From: an uncultured Muribaculaceae bacterium
Lineage (GTDB): Bacteria; Bacteroidota; Bacteroidia; Bacteroidales; Muribaculaceae
Assembly: GCA_910584365.1 (NCBI GenBank)
Contig: CAJUAF010000018.1
Span: 1 to 54,984, forward strand
Direction: 5' to 3'
DNA length: 54,984 nt
The translations under genes and the position numbers were made by a program. The notes below the pieces were generated by a model. It was not told the origin of the DNA. It saw only the letters and a program-made list of their open reading frames with translations, and did not search any database. Every line of letters starts with the position of its first letter. Position 1 is the stretch's first letter. Shown piece after piece: positions 45,211 through 53,415 of the stretch.

Positions 45211-45364
45211 GCAGTATTCTGCCGAATACTTCTGTGATCCGCCTGGAGCCGTTAAACTCCAACGCTGCATGGTGAGTATCAGCAAATTACAAACCAGTTG
45301 GTCGGGTGACTCACTTATCTATCACGCCGATTCTTCAATGTTCTGCACAGGATTGCAAATCCTA
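45177..45364 (-). ncRNA. Candidate small RNA of tandem hairpins, about 190 nt
   Basis: A -7 element TAACTTTG (minus strand, 45377-45370; no exact -33) precedes a run of hairpins read on the minus strand: AGGATT/AATCCT, GTGAGT/ACTCAC, TGGAG/CTCCA, GTATTC/GAATAC and the terminator. A 26-codon frame starting MQRWSLTAPGG is also present on this strand and could be a small protein instead. The position is next to mobile DNA. Transcription is not proven. Confidence 0.45.
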
Positions 45365-45379
45365 TAATGCAAAGTTACA

Positions 45380-45601
45380 AAATCTTTTCCAATCGCCAAT
45401 ATCCCAGGCTGTTAAAAATACTTGGACCATAGAAGAACCATAGAAACAAACTATACCCAAAAGTTGTATGTCTAACTTTTGGCATACAGTTTGGAAAGAA
45501 AATCGGTTGGTTCAATTAGTTATTCAATTTTTACAAGCATAAGTTGAGGTATATAAAGTTTAATTTGCCTGCGCGATTATGCAGAAAGAGCAAAAATTCT
45601 A
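45380..45601. other. AT-rich spacer before the defence cluster end
   Basis: No gene seen. Contains inverted ATAAAGTTT (45553-45561) matched by AAACTTTAT at 45636-45644, which surrounds the small terminator hairpin at 45602-45614. Confidence 0.4.
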
Positions 45602-45614
45602 AGGCCTTCGGCCT
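45602..45614 (-). terminator. Possible terminator of the STAND operon
   Basis: AGGCC-TTC-GGCCT hairpin; minus-strand sequence after it is TTAGAATTTTTG. Short stem, moderate support. Confidence 0.5.
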
Positions 45615-45671
45615 AATGAATCTCTTAAACATTTAAAACTTTATGTTGAGCTTGCGACTTAAATTAATTTG

Positions 45672-48600
45672 TTATGAATCCAGGAAAGTAAGGATATGAG
45701 TTCCGAGATAAGAATCATTCTTTAAATGGTAACTCATGCCTTGCAAGAGTCTTCTGATATATTCCTTAGATGATGAAGAATCCTTTATTTTGCTGAATGT
45801 ATCACTGAGCGAAGAATACTTCTCGTTGATTTCAGAAGGGAACTCCTTTGCGCATCGTTCCATCATTGTCTTTATCTGTATAGACAATATCCTCATGGAG
45901 GAAGGAACGGGCCAGTAGATTTCACTCAGTCCATACAGATCAAAGGCGATTTCCATAACCGTTTTTGGAGTCCGTGCTGTTGAAATCTTATCCATGATAG
46001 ACTTCACATGTTCATCACTTACCTGCAATTTATTGAACAATGGACATACATAGGGATTCTTTTCCAACGAATGGTCTGAATTGGCTAGTGCATAATACAA
46101 TGGGATACCTCCTAAAAATTGCAACATTAACTTTTTATTAGTTTCATTCCAACTCATTATATGAGCTTCATTCCCATCGATAAAGGCAATAATTTTGTCG
46201 GCAATATCTTTTTCACCATTGGCCAACAGAATAGGAATAAACGGTACCGTAAATATCAGAAATTCGCCGTGACTCTCTGCAAACTCATCGAAATTATTGA
46301 GGATCAGACCAAAAATTGTCATCTGAAATCCGGAATCCAATCCAATTTTATCTGACAGTTTTAGCAAAGTCACCAATGACATGATCAACCTTTGGCTGTT
46401 GTAGACCGAATCAAGATTTTCCGGATAGATAAATGGAGACACATAGGTCGCATCCACAAAATCTCTACTGTCTTCGGGTTCCTCACGTCTACATATTGTA
46501 TCAATTACTATAGCAAGATGAGTTGAGTTTTTCTTAAATTCAGCATCTCTTGTAAGTTCAAACAAAAGTACAGATGTATCAGTTATCGACTTTATTGAAA
46601 TATCCTTGCATCCGGCCATATATGCGGCATATGCCACACATAGTCCGACGACTACTCTGTCATGAGGGAACAATCCGTCATGATCCTTTATAGTCTTAGC
46701 AATCCCGATGATTCTCTCAAATGAAGATTTCGGATTCATGGGAGATATCACTTGTGCATGCAGACATGCGATTCTAAAGTATAACATCGGAACAAATTTA
46801 TGCACATCTACAGCCAACGCCTTTTCTAAGAAATCCGCGGCTCTGTCATCCTTGTTTTCCGACAGTACGATACCGATGCCGGCGTTCATCCGGAAGCATC
46901 CCAATGCATCGGATGTCAGATGAACGCGAGTATCATAGAGCTTCATTGCGCTTCCCGGATCAGATACCAACAACTGCATATGATGGAATGTTATCAAAGA
47001 CGCGATTTTAATAAAGGCCTCATCCGTTTCCAATGAGCATCTCTCATACATTTTTTCGAGCAGAATCATCATCTCTTCTCGCGGCATTTCAATACTTATT
47101 CTAGATAATGTAACGTCCAGACATTCAAAAATGTAAGGATTGATCTTCGCGCCAAATGCCTTATATACATCAAACCAGCCTATAAGTTCCTCACTTGTCT
47201 TAGCGCCATGCAATGCGAATATCGGGAGCTGAAACTGATCGATATTCAGATTCAGGTCTGTATTCACTGACAACAGGGGAATCTTCCCGACAACTTCCGA
47301 TTGGGCAAACTTTCTTATAGACAGCAGCTCTGCGTATTGATGTTTGTGGGCATGATATATTTCAAGAATCATGACCACTAAGTATTGAAGTAATGGTTGC
47401 TCTGACAGATTACTTGACAAATCCTCTAGATCCTTAATCAACAGATTGGGAACATCCGGGAATTTCGGGTCCACTATGATTCTTGCAATTCTCATCAGTG
47501 CCTTTTGCTCCTTAGCCATTTTGGAAGGGAGAGGCATGTCTGTCCACAACTTTCCAATGATTCCGCTTATCGGACTATCCAGCAGATTTTGTTCATTGAG
47601 TTTAAACATAAGACTGATATAGAATGCTGTCAGTCTTGCATATTCCTCGGCTTGATTAGTCAGAAGAATTATCCTGAGGGCATCGTTGGTTGTCAGCTCA
47701 CCTTTCGCGAGAATATGGTCCACAACGGCATTGGTGCATAAGCATAACTCCTCTTTATTCAGATCTGGGGAGAGGGCCTTCCTCACGATTTCCGAAATGA
47801 CAAATTTCCCGTCGCCGGATTTTGAAATCCAATTTCCTGACAATCTGGTTAGCCTCATCAATGGAGTCGAGATTGCGGGAGCGGGGGTCGCCATCATCTT
47901 ACAGTCATCCGATGTGAAAGAGCCATCCAACAACAAAAGGCGATTCAACAGTCGGACATCTTCCAGATCCGGAATAGTCTGGCTTATGGTCTGATAAAGC
48001 CTTGTCTGTAAAGATTCGTCTTTAGATACGGACATGATTTTGGAAAATGCATCCATATCGAAATTCCAGTCATGGTTTGCAAGCCAGATACATGCAATAT
48101 GTATCAAAGCCAGATGTCCGTTACAAACGGTATGGATAAAGTTTGCTTTCTTTTCATCAAATTCTTCCGGGAGCATTTCCTGTAACTCATTCAAGGAAAG
48201 CGATGAGGTGTATATATCTTGAATATGGTCCGATACGGAATTCGGATTGAATGGAACCGTAGAATTAGATAGTATGAGAACTTTTTCGTTACAATTTCTT
48301 ACAATTGCCCTAATAATCCCATCACGGATTTTCAAATCCGAGGGACAATTATCTAGAATAATTATCCTATGTCCAACCTTAGAACTCACATTTTGCAAAC
48401 AAGAGGAGATAAGGCCCTCTGACAGTTGGGACGCCTCAACCTTCACCCTTTGGTATTCCGAGAATTGGGCGGCAATCAGATCGCAAAGCACCGATTTTCC
48501 AGTAAGCACGCCTCCATATATGTTAAGACAATACTTTTCTCTAAGGATCGAAGTACAGTGTTCCACCAGATCTCGCCTTTTTGAGTACGGTTCTATCAGC

Positions 48601-48833
48601 ACAGTCTCGGTTGGCGCGTCAGTACACTCGGTAATAACGAAATCCGGCATTTTATCCAAACCAGCCTGCTTGGTCACCATATTTATAGTAACATACTTGG
48701 CATCGTTGAGAATAACGGTGTTTAACGAATCTTGAATTGCGATATTTCCTTTACCGTTGACATTCGCGACATTCCTGCTCCTACTTGAAGAGGAGGGGTC
48801 AAAAATATTTTTTAAGAGATCTAAAAAACTCAT
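45672..48833 (-). CDS. STAND-type NTPase with N-terminal amyloid-like motif
   Basis: A 1053-residue protein. Residues 26-43 (NGKGNIAIQDSLNTVILN) match a motif at the C-terminus of the overlapping upstream gene. A P-loop NTPase domain follows: Walker A GGVLTGKS (107-114), Walker B RIIILDN (156-162), a sensor-like KVLILSNS (about 185) and CNGHLALIHIACIW in the position of the STAND winged-helix entry. The remaining 700 residues are helical and repeat-like, the usual ligand-sensing arm. By analogy with bacterial NLR-like proteins it should oligomerise on sensing infection and seed its effector partner. No catalytic effector domain is fused. Start overlaps the upstream stop by 4 bases (ATGA). Confidence 0.72.
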   Translation of the reverse strand: MSFLDLLKNIFDPSSSSRSRNVANVNGKGNIAIQDSLNTVILNDAKYVTINMVTKQAGLDKMPDFVITECTDAPTETVLIEPYSKRRDLVEHCTSILREKYCLNIYGGVLTGKSVLCDLIAAQFSEYQRVKVEASQLSEGLISSCLQNVSSKVGHRIIILDNCPSDLKIRDGIIRAIVRNCNEKVLILSNSTVPFNPNSVSDHIQDIYTSSLSLNELQEMLPEEFDEKKANFIHTVCNGHLALIHIACIWLANHDWNFDMDAFSKIMSVSKDESLQTRLYQTISQTIPDLEDVRLLNRLLLLDGSFTSDDCKMMATPAPAISTPLMRLTRLSGNWISKSGDGKFVISEIVRKALSPDLNKEELCLCTNAVVDHILAKGELTTNDALRIILLTNQAEEYARLTAFYISLMFKLNEQNLLDSPISGIIGKLWTDMPLPSKMAKEQKALMRIARIIVDPKFPDVPNLLIKDLEDLSSNLSEQPLLQYLVVMILEIYHAHKHQYAELLSIRKFAQSEVVGKIPLLSVNTDLNLNIDQFQLPIFALHGAKTSEELIGWFDVYKAFGAKINPYIFECLDVTLSRISIEMPREEMMILLEKMYERCSLETDEAFIKIASLITFHHMQLLVSDPGSAMKLYDTRVHLTSDALGCFRMNAGIGIVLSENKDDRAADFLEKALAVDVHKFVPMLYFRIACLHAQVISPMNPKSSFERIIGIAKTIKDHDGLFPHDRVVVGLCVAYAAYMAGCKDISIKSITDTSVLLFELTRDAEFKKNSTHLAIVIDTICRREEPEDSRDFVDATYVSPFIYPENLDSVYNSQRLIMSLVTLLKLSDKIGLDSGFQMTIFGLILNNFDEFAESHGEFLIFTVPFIPILLANGEKDIADKIIAFIDGNEAHIMSWNETNKKLMLQFLGGIPLYYALANSDHSLEKNPYVCPLFNKLQVSDEHVKSIMDKISTARTPKTVMEIAFDLYGLSEIYWPVPSSMRILSIQIKTMMERCAKEFPSEINEKYSSLSDTFSKIKDSSSSKEYIRRLLQGMSYHLKNDSYLGTHILTFLDS

Positions 48834-49231
48834 TTTGATATGAATGTATTGTTTGAATCCTGCACCACCATATTGCCGTCTCCCTTGATTCCGACATTAT
48901 TGTTTTTTGTGTTTTTTTTGCTTCTATCGCCGCTATCGGATCTGTCACATATCCTATTTGTTACGTAAACGATTGTGGCAGCGCATATGGAGACAATCAG
49001 GACCACGCATCCCCATGGATTCGTCTCATTATAATCAATGAGAGCCTTCCAATAACTATAGTTTGCATCGTGTTCAAGCCTAATGGCCGGTAATCCGAAC
49101 ACTAGAGCCGCTCCTGACATCAGGATTGCTCCAATTGTATATTTGGTAAGCCTGTTGTGTGAAAGTTTGGTATACTTCTCTACCAATCTATCTCCCCACT
49201 GAAGGAGATGATTCTTAACACTTTGTTTCAT
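48830..49231 (-). CDS. Two-helix membrane protein with C-terminal amyloid-like motif, probable effector
   Basis: A 133-residue protein, not a recognised family. It has a basic amphipathic N-terminus (1-30), membrane helices at about 31-50 (YTIGAILMSGAALVFGLPAI) and 73-93 (WGCVVLIVSICAATIVYVT), a charged linker (94-112), then residues 116-133 (KGDGNMVVQDSNNTFISK), which align with residues 26-43 of the STAND protein. Organisation fits a membrane-damaging effector recruited by motif templating, as described for fungal and bacterial amyloid-signalling pairs; this function is inference. It precedes the NTPase gene with a 4-base overlap and lies 95 bases after fic with no terminator seen between. 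Confidence 0.7.
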   Translation of the reverse strand: MKQSVKNHLLQWGDRLVEKYTKLSHNRLTKYTIGAILMSGAALVFGLPAIRLEHDANYSYWKALIDYNETNPWGCVVLIVSICAATIVYVTNRICDRSDSGDRSKKNTKNNNVGIKGDGNMVVQDSNNTFISK

Positions 49232-49326
49232 TATCTCCGGTCTTAAATAATTGACTCAACTTTCGCATCTATAGTACAGATTCACGTTTCTATTGATTTC
49301 TACCACCTTAGAGTATCGGTCCTTGT

Positions 49327-50817
49327 TCAGAATCCGATTTTGCGATTGATTATTCGCAGTTTTGCTTGCGAGGGTTCTTCGTAGGCGTTGCAGGCAGCGA
49401 GATAGTTCTTCAGCTCCGTGAAGTCTGTTCCATATAGATTGTCGCTGAACTGATGGAGTTTTGTCATCACGTTTATGTATGCCAACGGATCTTTGTGCCG
49501 TGTCAGTTTTCGCAAAGCGAGGATATAATCCTCTCGGAATACGGTAGGCACAATTATACGCGATTGGTCGGCACGGACAAGTTCGGCGTTCATCATCACA
49601 CGGGCGACACGGCCGTTGCCGTCATTGAATGGATGCACCTCACTAATCATGAACATCATGAAAATTGCACGGGCAAACGGATCTGTCAAGGCAGCATAAT
49701 ATTTGAAGCCTTGTGAGAGGGTGCCTTTTACAAGTTGATAATCCACGAACTCCGTCATTCCGGCGCGATTGTTCTTCGTTTTGAAAATACCGGGGTTCAT
49801 GTGTGGTCGTCCTTCAAGTAGGATGCTGTGTCTGTGGCTAAGAATCGAAAACAATTCTTTTGGCGATGTCGGAGTCTTCATCATTTCGGCACGGTTAGAC
49901 AACACCTTGAATGTGCCGAGAATGTCGTGTGAATCCTCATCGCGTCGAGGCATAGGGATACCGGAGTCAACAATCGCTTTAGCTTCATCAATCTCAAACT
50001 CCGTTCCTTCTATATAATTAGAGAAATAGCTCTCAAAGAATGAGAAAAGCCGAAACGACTCCTCATCAGTATTGCGATTGTTGCGGATAACAAAATATCG
50101 GTACTTTATTGCTTCAAAAAGCACTTCAAACAGTTCAACCCTTGTTTTGTCAAACGGATTACCGACTGCTAACGCTTTCGCGGAGTCTGTTGACAACACT
50201 TTAGCATCATGAGTTGAGAGCAACGCGGAAATTATGCTATTGATTTTGGCAAATTCCGTCTGCATTCCCAATTCTTCGGCAACTGTTCTCAGTTTATCGC
50301 GATATTCGTTAAGACGGTTTTCTCCACCGGTGAGCAGTATCTGTTCGAGTTTATTTTCTATCACACTGATAGGAAGAACTCGTGATTCGTCACCGGATTT
50401 TCTTGACACTTGCATATTCTCAAGCATATACCGATGTTCTCCAGATATGTGCATACCCATGAAAGGTATATCGTGAGACGATGCCTTTGGTCCTTTGACA
50501 AAATTAAGAATTATACCGGGTAAGTCCGTCACTCTCCGTGTCGTTGAATTTGTCAGAAAGAAATTACCGGTAGCTGTCGGTCGCATCTCTTTGGCACTGC
50601 GGTGGCTTATGATAGCGTCCGGATACCGATATACCAGAATATCTATGAGGTTACGACGCACGATATTCTCCAAGCTGTCAACCAAGTTGGTGGTATATAT
50701 ACGCGGTGCAACCTTTCGCAACTCTCCATCCTTTTCCTTCTTGCTTAATACACGGGAAATGTTCGGATCAGATGAGCTGAAGATAATCTCTTTCTGGGTG
50801 TCAACTTTCACTGCCAT
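49327..50817 (-). CDS. Fic-domain protein with autoinhibitory motif and N-terminal AbiEi-like region
   Basis: A 496-residue protein started at MAVKVDTQKEII; the 12 preceding codons are hydrophobic and lie over the promoter. The N-terminal 120 residues (GELRKVAPRIYTTNLVD, then YPDAIISHRSA) look like the winged-helix and linker of AbiEi-type antitoxins. Middle helical region. Inhibitory motif SNYIEG at about 266-271, then the catalytic motif HPFNDGNGRVAR at 395-406. Fic enzymes transfer AMP or other nucleotidyl groups to proteins; the S-x-x-x-E-G helix blocks ATP until relieved. All key residues are present. Possibly a stress- or phage-triggered toxin. Confidence 0.87.
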   Translation of the reverse strand: MAVKVDTQKEIIFSSSDPNISRVLSKKEKDGELRKVAPRIYTTNLVDSLENIVRRNLIDILVYRYPDAIISHRSAKEMRPTATGNFFLTNSTTRRVTDLPGIILNFVKGPKASSHDIPFMGMHISGEHRYMLENMQVSRKSGDESRVLPISVIENKLEQILLTGGENRLNEYRDKLRTVAEELGMQTEFAKINSIISALLSTHDAKVLSTDSAKALAVGNPFDKTRVELFEVLFEAIKYRYFVIRNNRNTDEESFRLFSFFESYFSNYIEGTEFEIDEAKAIVDSGIPMPRRDEDSHDILGTFKVLSNRAEMMKTPTSPKELFSILSHRHSILLEGRPHMNPGIFKTKNNRAGMTEFVDYQLVKGTLSQGFKYYAALTDPFARAIFMMFMISEVHPFNDGNGRVARVMMNAELVRADQSRIIVPTVFREDYILALRKLTRHKDPLAYINVMTKLHQFSDNLYGTDFTELKNYLAACNAYEEPSQAKLRIINRKIGF

Positions 50818-50843
50818 ACAAAAAATCACGATTAAGAGAATAC

Positions 50844-50851
50844 AAAGGTAC
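50844..50851 (-). promoter_or_regulatory. -7 element for fic
   Basis: TACCTTTG on the minus strand; leader about 20 nt to the ATG at 50817. No exact -33. The element overlaps the left edge of the 52-bp direct repeat, and is not preserved in the second repeat copy. Confidence 0.55.
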
Positions 50852-50898
50852 AAATTTTTGCGATTATAACCGCGATTCTTACAAAAAACTGAGTTTAT
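50847..50898 (+). repeat. 52-bp imperfect direct repeat, copy 1 (upstream of fic)
   Basis: 48 of 52 bases agree with 53104-53155; weaker similarity continues about 30 bases to the left in both copies, up to the fic start. The two copies bracket the phosphatase and toxin-antitoxin genes. Confidence 0.8.
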
Positions 50899-50904
50899 AG
50901 GATG

Positions 50905-51618
50905 CTATAATGGTGTTATTATACCTCTTATCTCATCAAGTCTAAACGCTTTTCCACAGTCCAAGGCCGCGAATGTTTCCGTAATTATAGGATTCGATAA
51001 TGCTGAATGCCCAAAGATTTGATAGTATGGGTCTAAGCCCAATTTACCATGCTGTATTTTCCCCCAATCATCCAAATAAAGCCAAACACATGATCCCCAT
51101 CTCGTAGGGAAGAACTTTCTTTCTATTGTCAGATAATTCAATCGTCTGCGGAATTTCTTAACTGGAGAGATTGTTAAATACTCAATAGCCGCCTCAATAC
51201 TATGTTTTTGTTTTACATATTTCTTAATCCAAGAAGGGTGTACGCCGGCATGAGAAAATAAGAAAGGTTTACTATCATATTGTTCTACATGCATCAGTTG
51301 AAAATTAGAAATCTCTTTCTTTAGGAATTTTTGGTAAGCAAAATGCCTACCAAAATTATGCGGGAAAGTGGTCCACCACCCGAAAAGATAACTGAGTTCA
51401 TGATTCCCAAAAAGCAAAATACAAGACTCTTCGTTTGCTTTTTTGAACTCCAAGATTTGACATAGATTGTCAAAACATTGTTCAAAAGCAGCCTTATTAA
51501 TTTTGCCCTCATGAGGGTCAAGATAGTCTCCGAGAAAGATTATTTTTTCATTATCTTGACGTTTGGAAACTGCATCTTTCCAAAAATCCAATCCATGTGT
51601 ATCGGGTATGATAATCAT
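50905..51618 (-). CDS. Calcineurin-like metallophosphoesterase
   Basis: A 237-residue enzyme with the metallophosphoesterase motif series: PDTHG (5-9, D-x-H), GDYLDPHE (about 30-37), GNHE (about 71-74), a FSHAG histidine and IFGHS near the C-terminus. Such enzymes hydrolyse phosphoesters in proteins, nucleotides or nucleic acids; the substrate cannot be told. It lies between the toxin-antitoxin pair and fic, all codirectional, 43 bases after the antitoxin. It could be cargo or take part in a conflict system. Confidence 0.85.
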   Translation of the reverse strand: MIIIPDTHGLDFWKDAVSKRQDNEKIIFLGDYLDPHEGKINKAAFEQCFDNLCQILEFKKANEESCILLFGNHELSYLFGWWTTFPHNFGRHFAYQKFLKKEISNFQLMHVEQYDSKPFLFSHAGVHPSWIKKYVKQKHSIEAAIEYLTISPVKKFRRRLNYLTIERKFFPTRWGSCVWLYLDDWGKIQHGKLGLDPYYQIFGHSALSNPIITETFAALDCGKAFRLDEIRGIITPL

Positions 51619-51661
51619 TTTTAATTTCGAATTGAAGTATCAAAAAGCGAAGTTTAGGACT

Positions 51662-52612
51662 TCAATCATAATTCAGCGCAAACGCATCCTGATAAGATAT
51701 CGCAGAGCGATTATCCTTGTTTTCTATCCAGCCTTTTTCAAGATGACTTGTTTGAGAAATTTCTCCGGCATTCATTTTACCGAAGTATTCGCATACTGCC
51801 TCAATTGTGGATAGTTCAGATTCACTGAGAACATTCTCGTTATTCTCATTCGTCTCCAGTCTGATACCACTCTGACCACTCGGATAGACGTATTCTTCCA
51901 TATCAATTCCCGACAGAGAACTATATAATGTTCCCCAATGTTCTGGAACAGGGCCGAATGGCAAAGCTTTATACGTAAGGCCGGTTATTCCATATCCATG
52001 CTTTTTATAATGTATGAAATCAGCATAGAACAGGAGCTTATTCATTTTGGTGACAAAAGTCGAGCCTATATTGGCGATAATCAACTGCACGATATTTGCA
52101 ATCTTATCCAAGGACATTGAGCGGAATCCGGTGTATTCCGATGGCTGTCCGCTTGGTTTGTAATCACCTTCCGCAGCTTCTACTTTCTTTTTTATCCGCA
52201 GATATTCCTGTTCACTCATTTCAGACTTTGAGGCTTCTACAAAGGACATAAAAATGTCCTTTTCACGGGCTGCGATGATTGTCCGGGCATTTGATACACT
52301 CGGCACCTCGCCATCTTCATACATACGGTATTGGTTTATGCCGAACCCAAGTATCTGAGCCATTTTTGCTGCCGACAGACCGTAGTGTTCCCTTATCCCG
52401 GATATTTCGCCTGGGAAAGGAATACCATGCTTGACACGATACTGGTTATATACCTGAAATATGTTTGCCTCATCCATTTCGGTAGTGGTCCACATTTCAC
52501 CCTCCTCATCAATAATTCCAGTGTGAATATAGGAAAACTCCTCTTTTCGGAAAGTTATTGTTCTTACTTCCTGAAAGTATTTTTCTCCGGGTAATAATTT
52601 GTTATTGTCCAT
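51662..52612 (-). CDS. HTH-Panacea (DUF4065/SocA-like) antitoxin
   Basis: A 316-residue protein in two parts. The N-terminal half has a helix-turn-helix of MqsA/YgiT type (REHYGLSAAKMAQILGFGIN about 70-89, then YRMYEDGEVPS). The C-terminal half is a Panacea domain (MNKLLFYADFIHYKKHGYGI and PFGPVPEHWGTLY), known in many antitoxins paired with varied toxins. It should neutralise the upstream toxin and repress its own promoter. Start overlaps the toxin gene by 11 bases. No Cys zinc-binding N-terminal motif of classic MqsA is seen. Confidence 0.85.
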   Translation of the reverse strand: MDNNKLLPGEKYFQEVRTITFRKEEFSYIHTGIIDEEGEMWTTTEMDEANIFQVYNQYRVKHGIPFPGEISGIREHYGLSAAKMAQILGFGINQYRMYEDGEVPSVSNARTIIAAREKDIFMSFVEASKSEMSEQEYLRIKKKVEAAEGDYKPSGQPSEYTGFRSMSLDKIANIVQLIIANIGSTFVTKMNKLLFYADFIHYKKHGYGITGLTYKALPFGPVPEHWGTLYSSLSGIDMEEYVYPSGQSGIRLETNENNENVLSESELSTIEAVCEYFGKMNAGEISQTSHLEKGWIENKDNRSAISYQDAFALNYD

Positions 52613-52967
52613 TGTTTTTATTCTTTAAGGGGTAAGACATAGGATGTTCTGCTTTATGAAACGAAATACAAATCGTATGAGAGTTAGGCTTTCCAAGAGT
52701 AATCTTGATATAGATCTCATTACCTCTTACATCTTTGCCGAACACCCACATTTCACCTTGATTATTCAACGCATCCACAATCGGACCTTCGGAATAATCG
52801 TAGCAGCTCAAATTCATGATAACCTCCATTCGTTGATTAGGAGTTATGCCCAACTCAACGAGACTGTTCTGGTTCTTTTGGCGATCATCACGGAAACGAA
52901 TTCCGAAGATTTTGACCTTCAGACTAAAGTCCTCTAAGAATTTCTCGACTTGTTCTTTCGTAATCAT
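52602..52967 (-). CDS. MqsR-like toxin
   Basis: A 121-residue protein with features of MqsR/RelE-fold RNA-cleaving toxins: an N-terminal helix, LVELGITPNQRMEVIMNLSCYDYSEGP, then strands GEMWVFGKDVRGNEIYIKIT and TICISFHKAEHPMSYPL. Toxin-first order with an HTH antitoxin downstream matches mqsRA. Expected to cut mRNA and halt growth when the antitoxin is lost. The family call is by pattern and moderately sure. The promoter places the transcript start at or next to the ATG. Confidence 0.65.
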   Translation of the reverse strand: MITKEQVEKFLEDFSLKVKIFGIRFRDDRQKNQNSLVELGITPNQRMEVIMNLSCYDYSEGPIVDALNNQGEMWVFGKDVRGNEIYIKITLGKPNSHTICISFHKAEHPMSYPLKNKNNGQ

Positions 52968-52971
52968 AGTG

Positions 52972-53003
52972 CAAAGATAACCATATTCTTTTGATAATAC
53001 AAC
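52972..53003 (-). promoter_or_regulatory. Promoter of the toxin-antitoxin operon
   Basis: Minus strand GTTG (53003-53000), N20, TATCTTTG (52979-52972); one mismatch in -33. Only 4 bases separate the -7 from the ATG at 52967, so the mRNA may be leaderless. Confidence 0.65.
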
Positions 53004-53103
53004 TTTATCGTTGCGTTTGTTCTTAAAAAATCTATAAAGTAGACTTAATGAAAATACTACCGCTCTTGGCTAAATACAAAAACACACGATTATAATCCTC
53101 CGT

Positions 53104-53155
53104 AGGTACAAATTTTTGCGATTATAACGCCGATTTATACAAAAAACTGAGTTTA
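53104..53155 (+). repeat. 52-bp imperfect direct repeat, copy 2
   Basis: Matches 50847-50898 at 48 of 52 bases. Here it is not followed by a fic gene, so it may be a recombination remnant. Confidence 0.8.
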
Positions 53156-53275
53156 ACTTATGATCCAAACTGTATGATATAGGTTAGCGCAACATATTGA
53201 CTGTTTCCGGATAATGCCGTCAGCGGCGTTTGGAACAAGTCCGGCACTACCGCAGACCGCATTGTCCACGGATAA

Positions 53276-53380
53276 GAGCGGGCTAAACACCGAGATCCGG
53301 AACGTCAGGGCAGGATGCGCCACGCGTGTCGCTGTTCCTGCCCCGCCTGTTCCTTTTCTCCGTGTTCTTAACGCCCGCTC
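53276..53380. repeat. 105-base nested hairpin
   Basis: Three nested helices: GAGCGGGC/GCCCGCTC (53276-53283 with 53373-53380), AACACCGAGA/TCTCCGTGTT (53286-53295 with 53357-53366, one mismatch), and GGGCAGGA/TCCTGCCC (53308-53315 with 53336-53343). It may be a structured RNA or a DNA site for mobile-element functions. The surrounding 53158-53792 has no supported gene. Confidence 0.6.
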
Positions 53381-53415
53381 CATTCCGGTATCTGAAACGG
53401 TTGCGCCATCTTGTG

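Noticed and set aside
43181..45600. tRNA gene as an integration target
   Set aside because: I looked for T-arm and acceptor patterns near the repeats; AGGATT/AATCCT at about 45,350 is only a simple hairpin, and no cloverleaf could be drawn.
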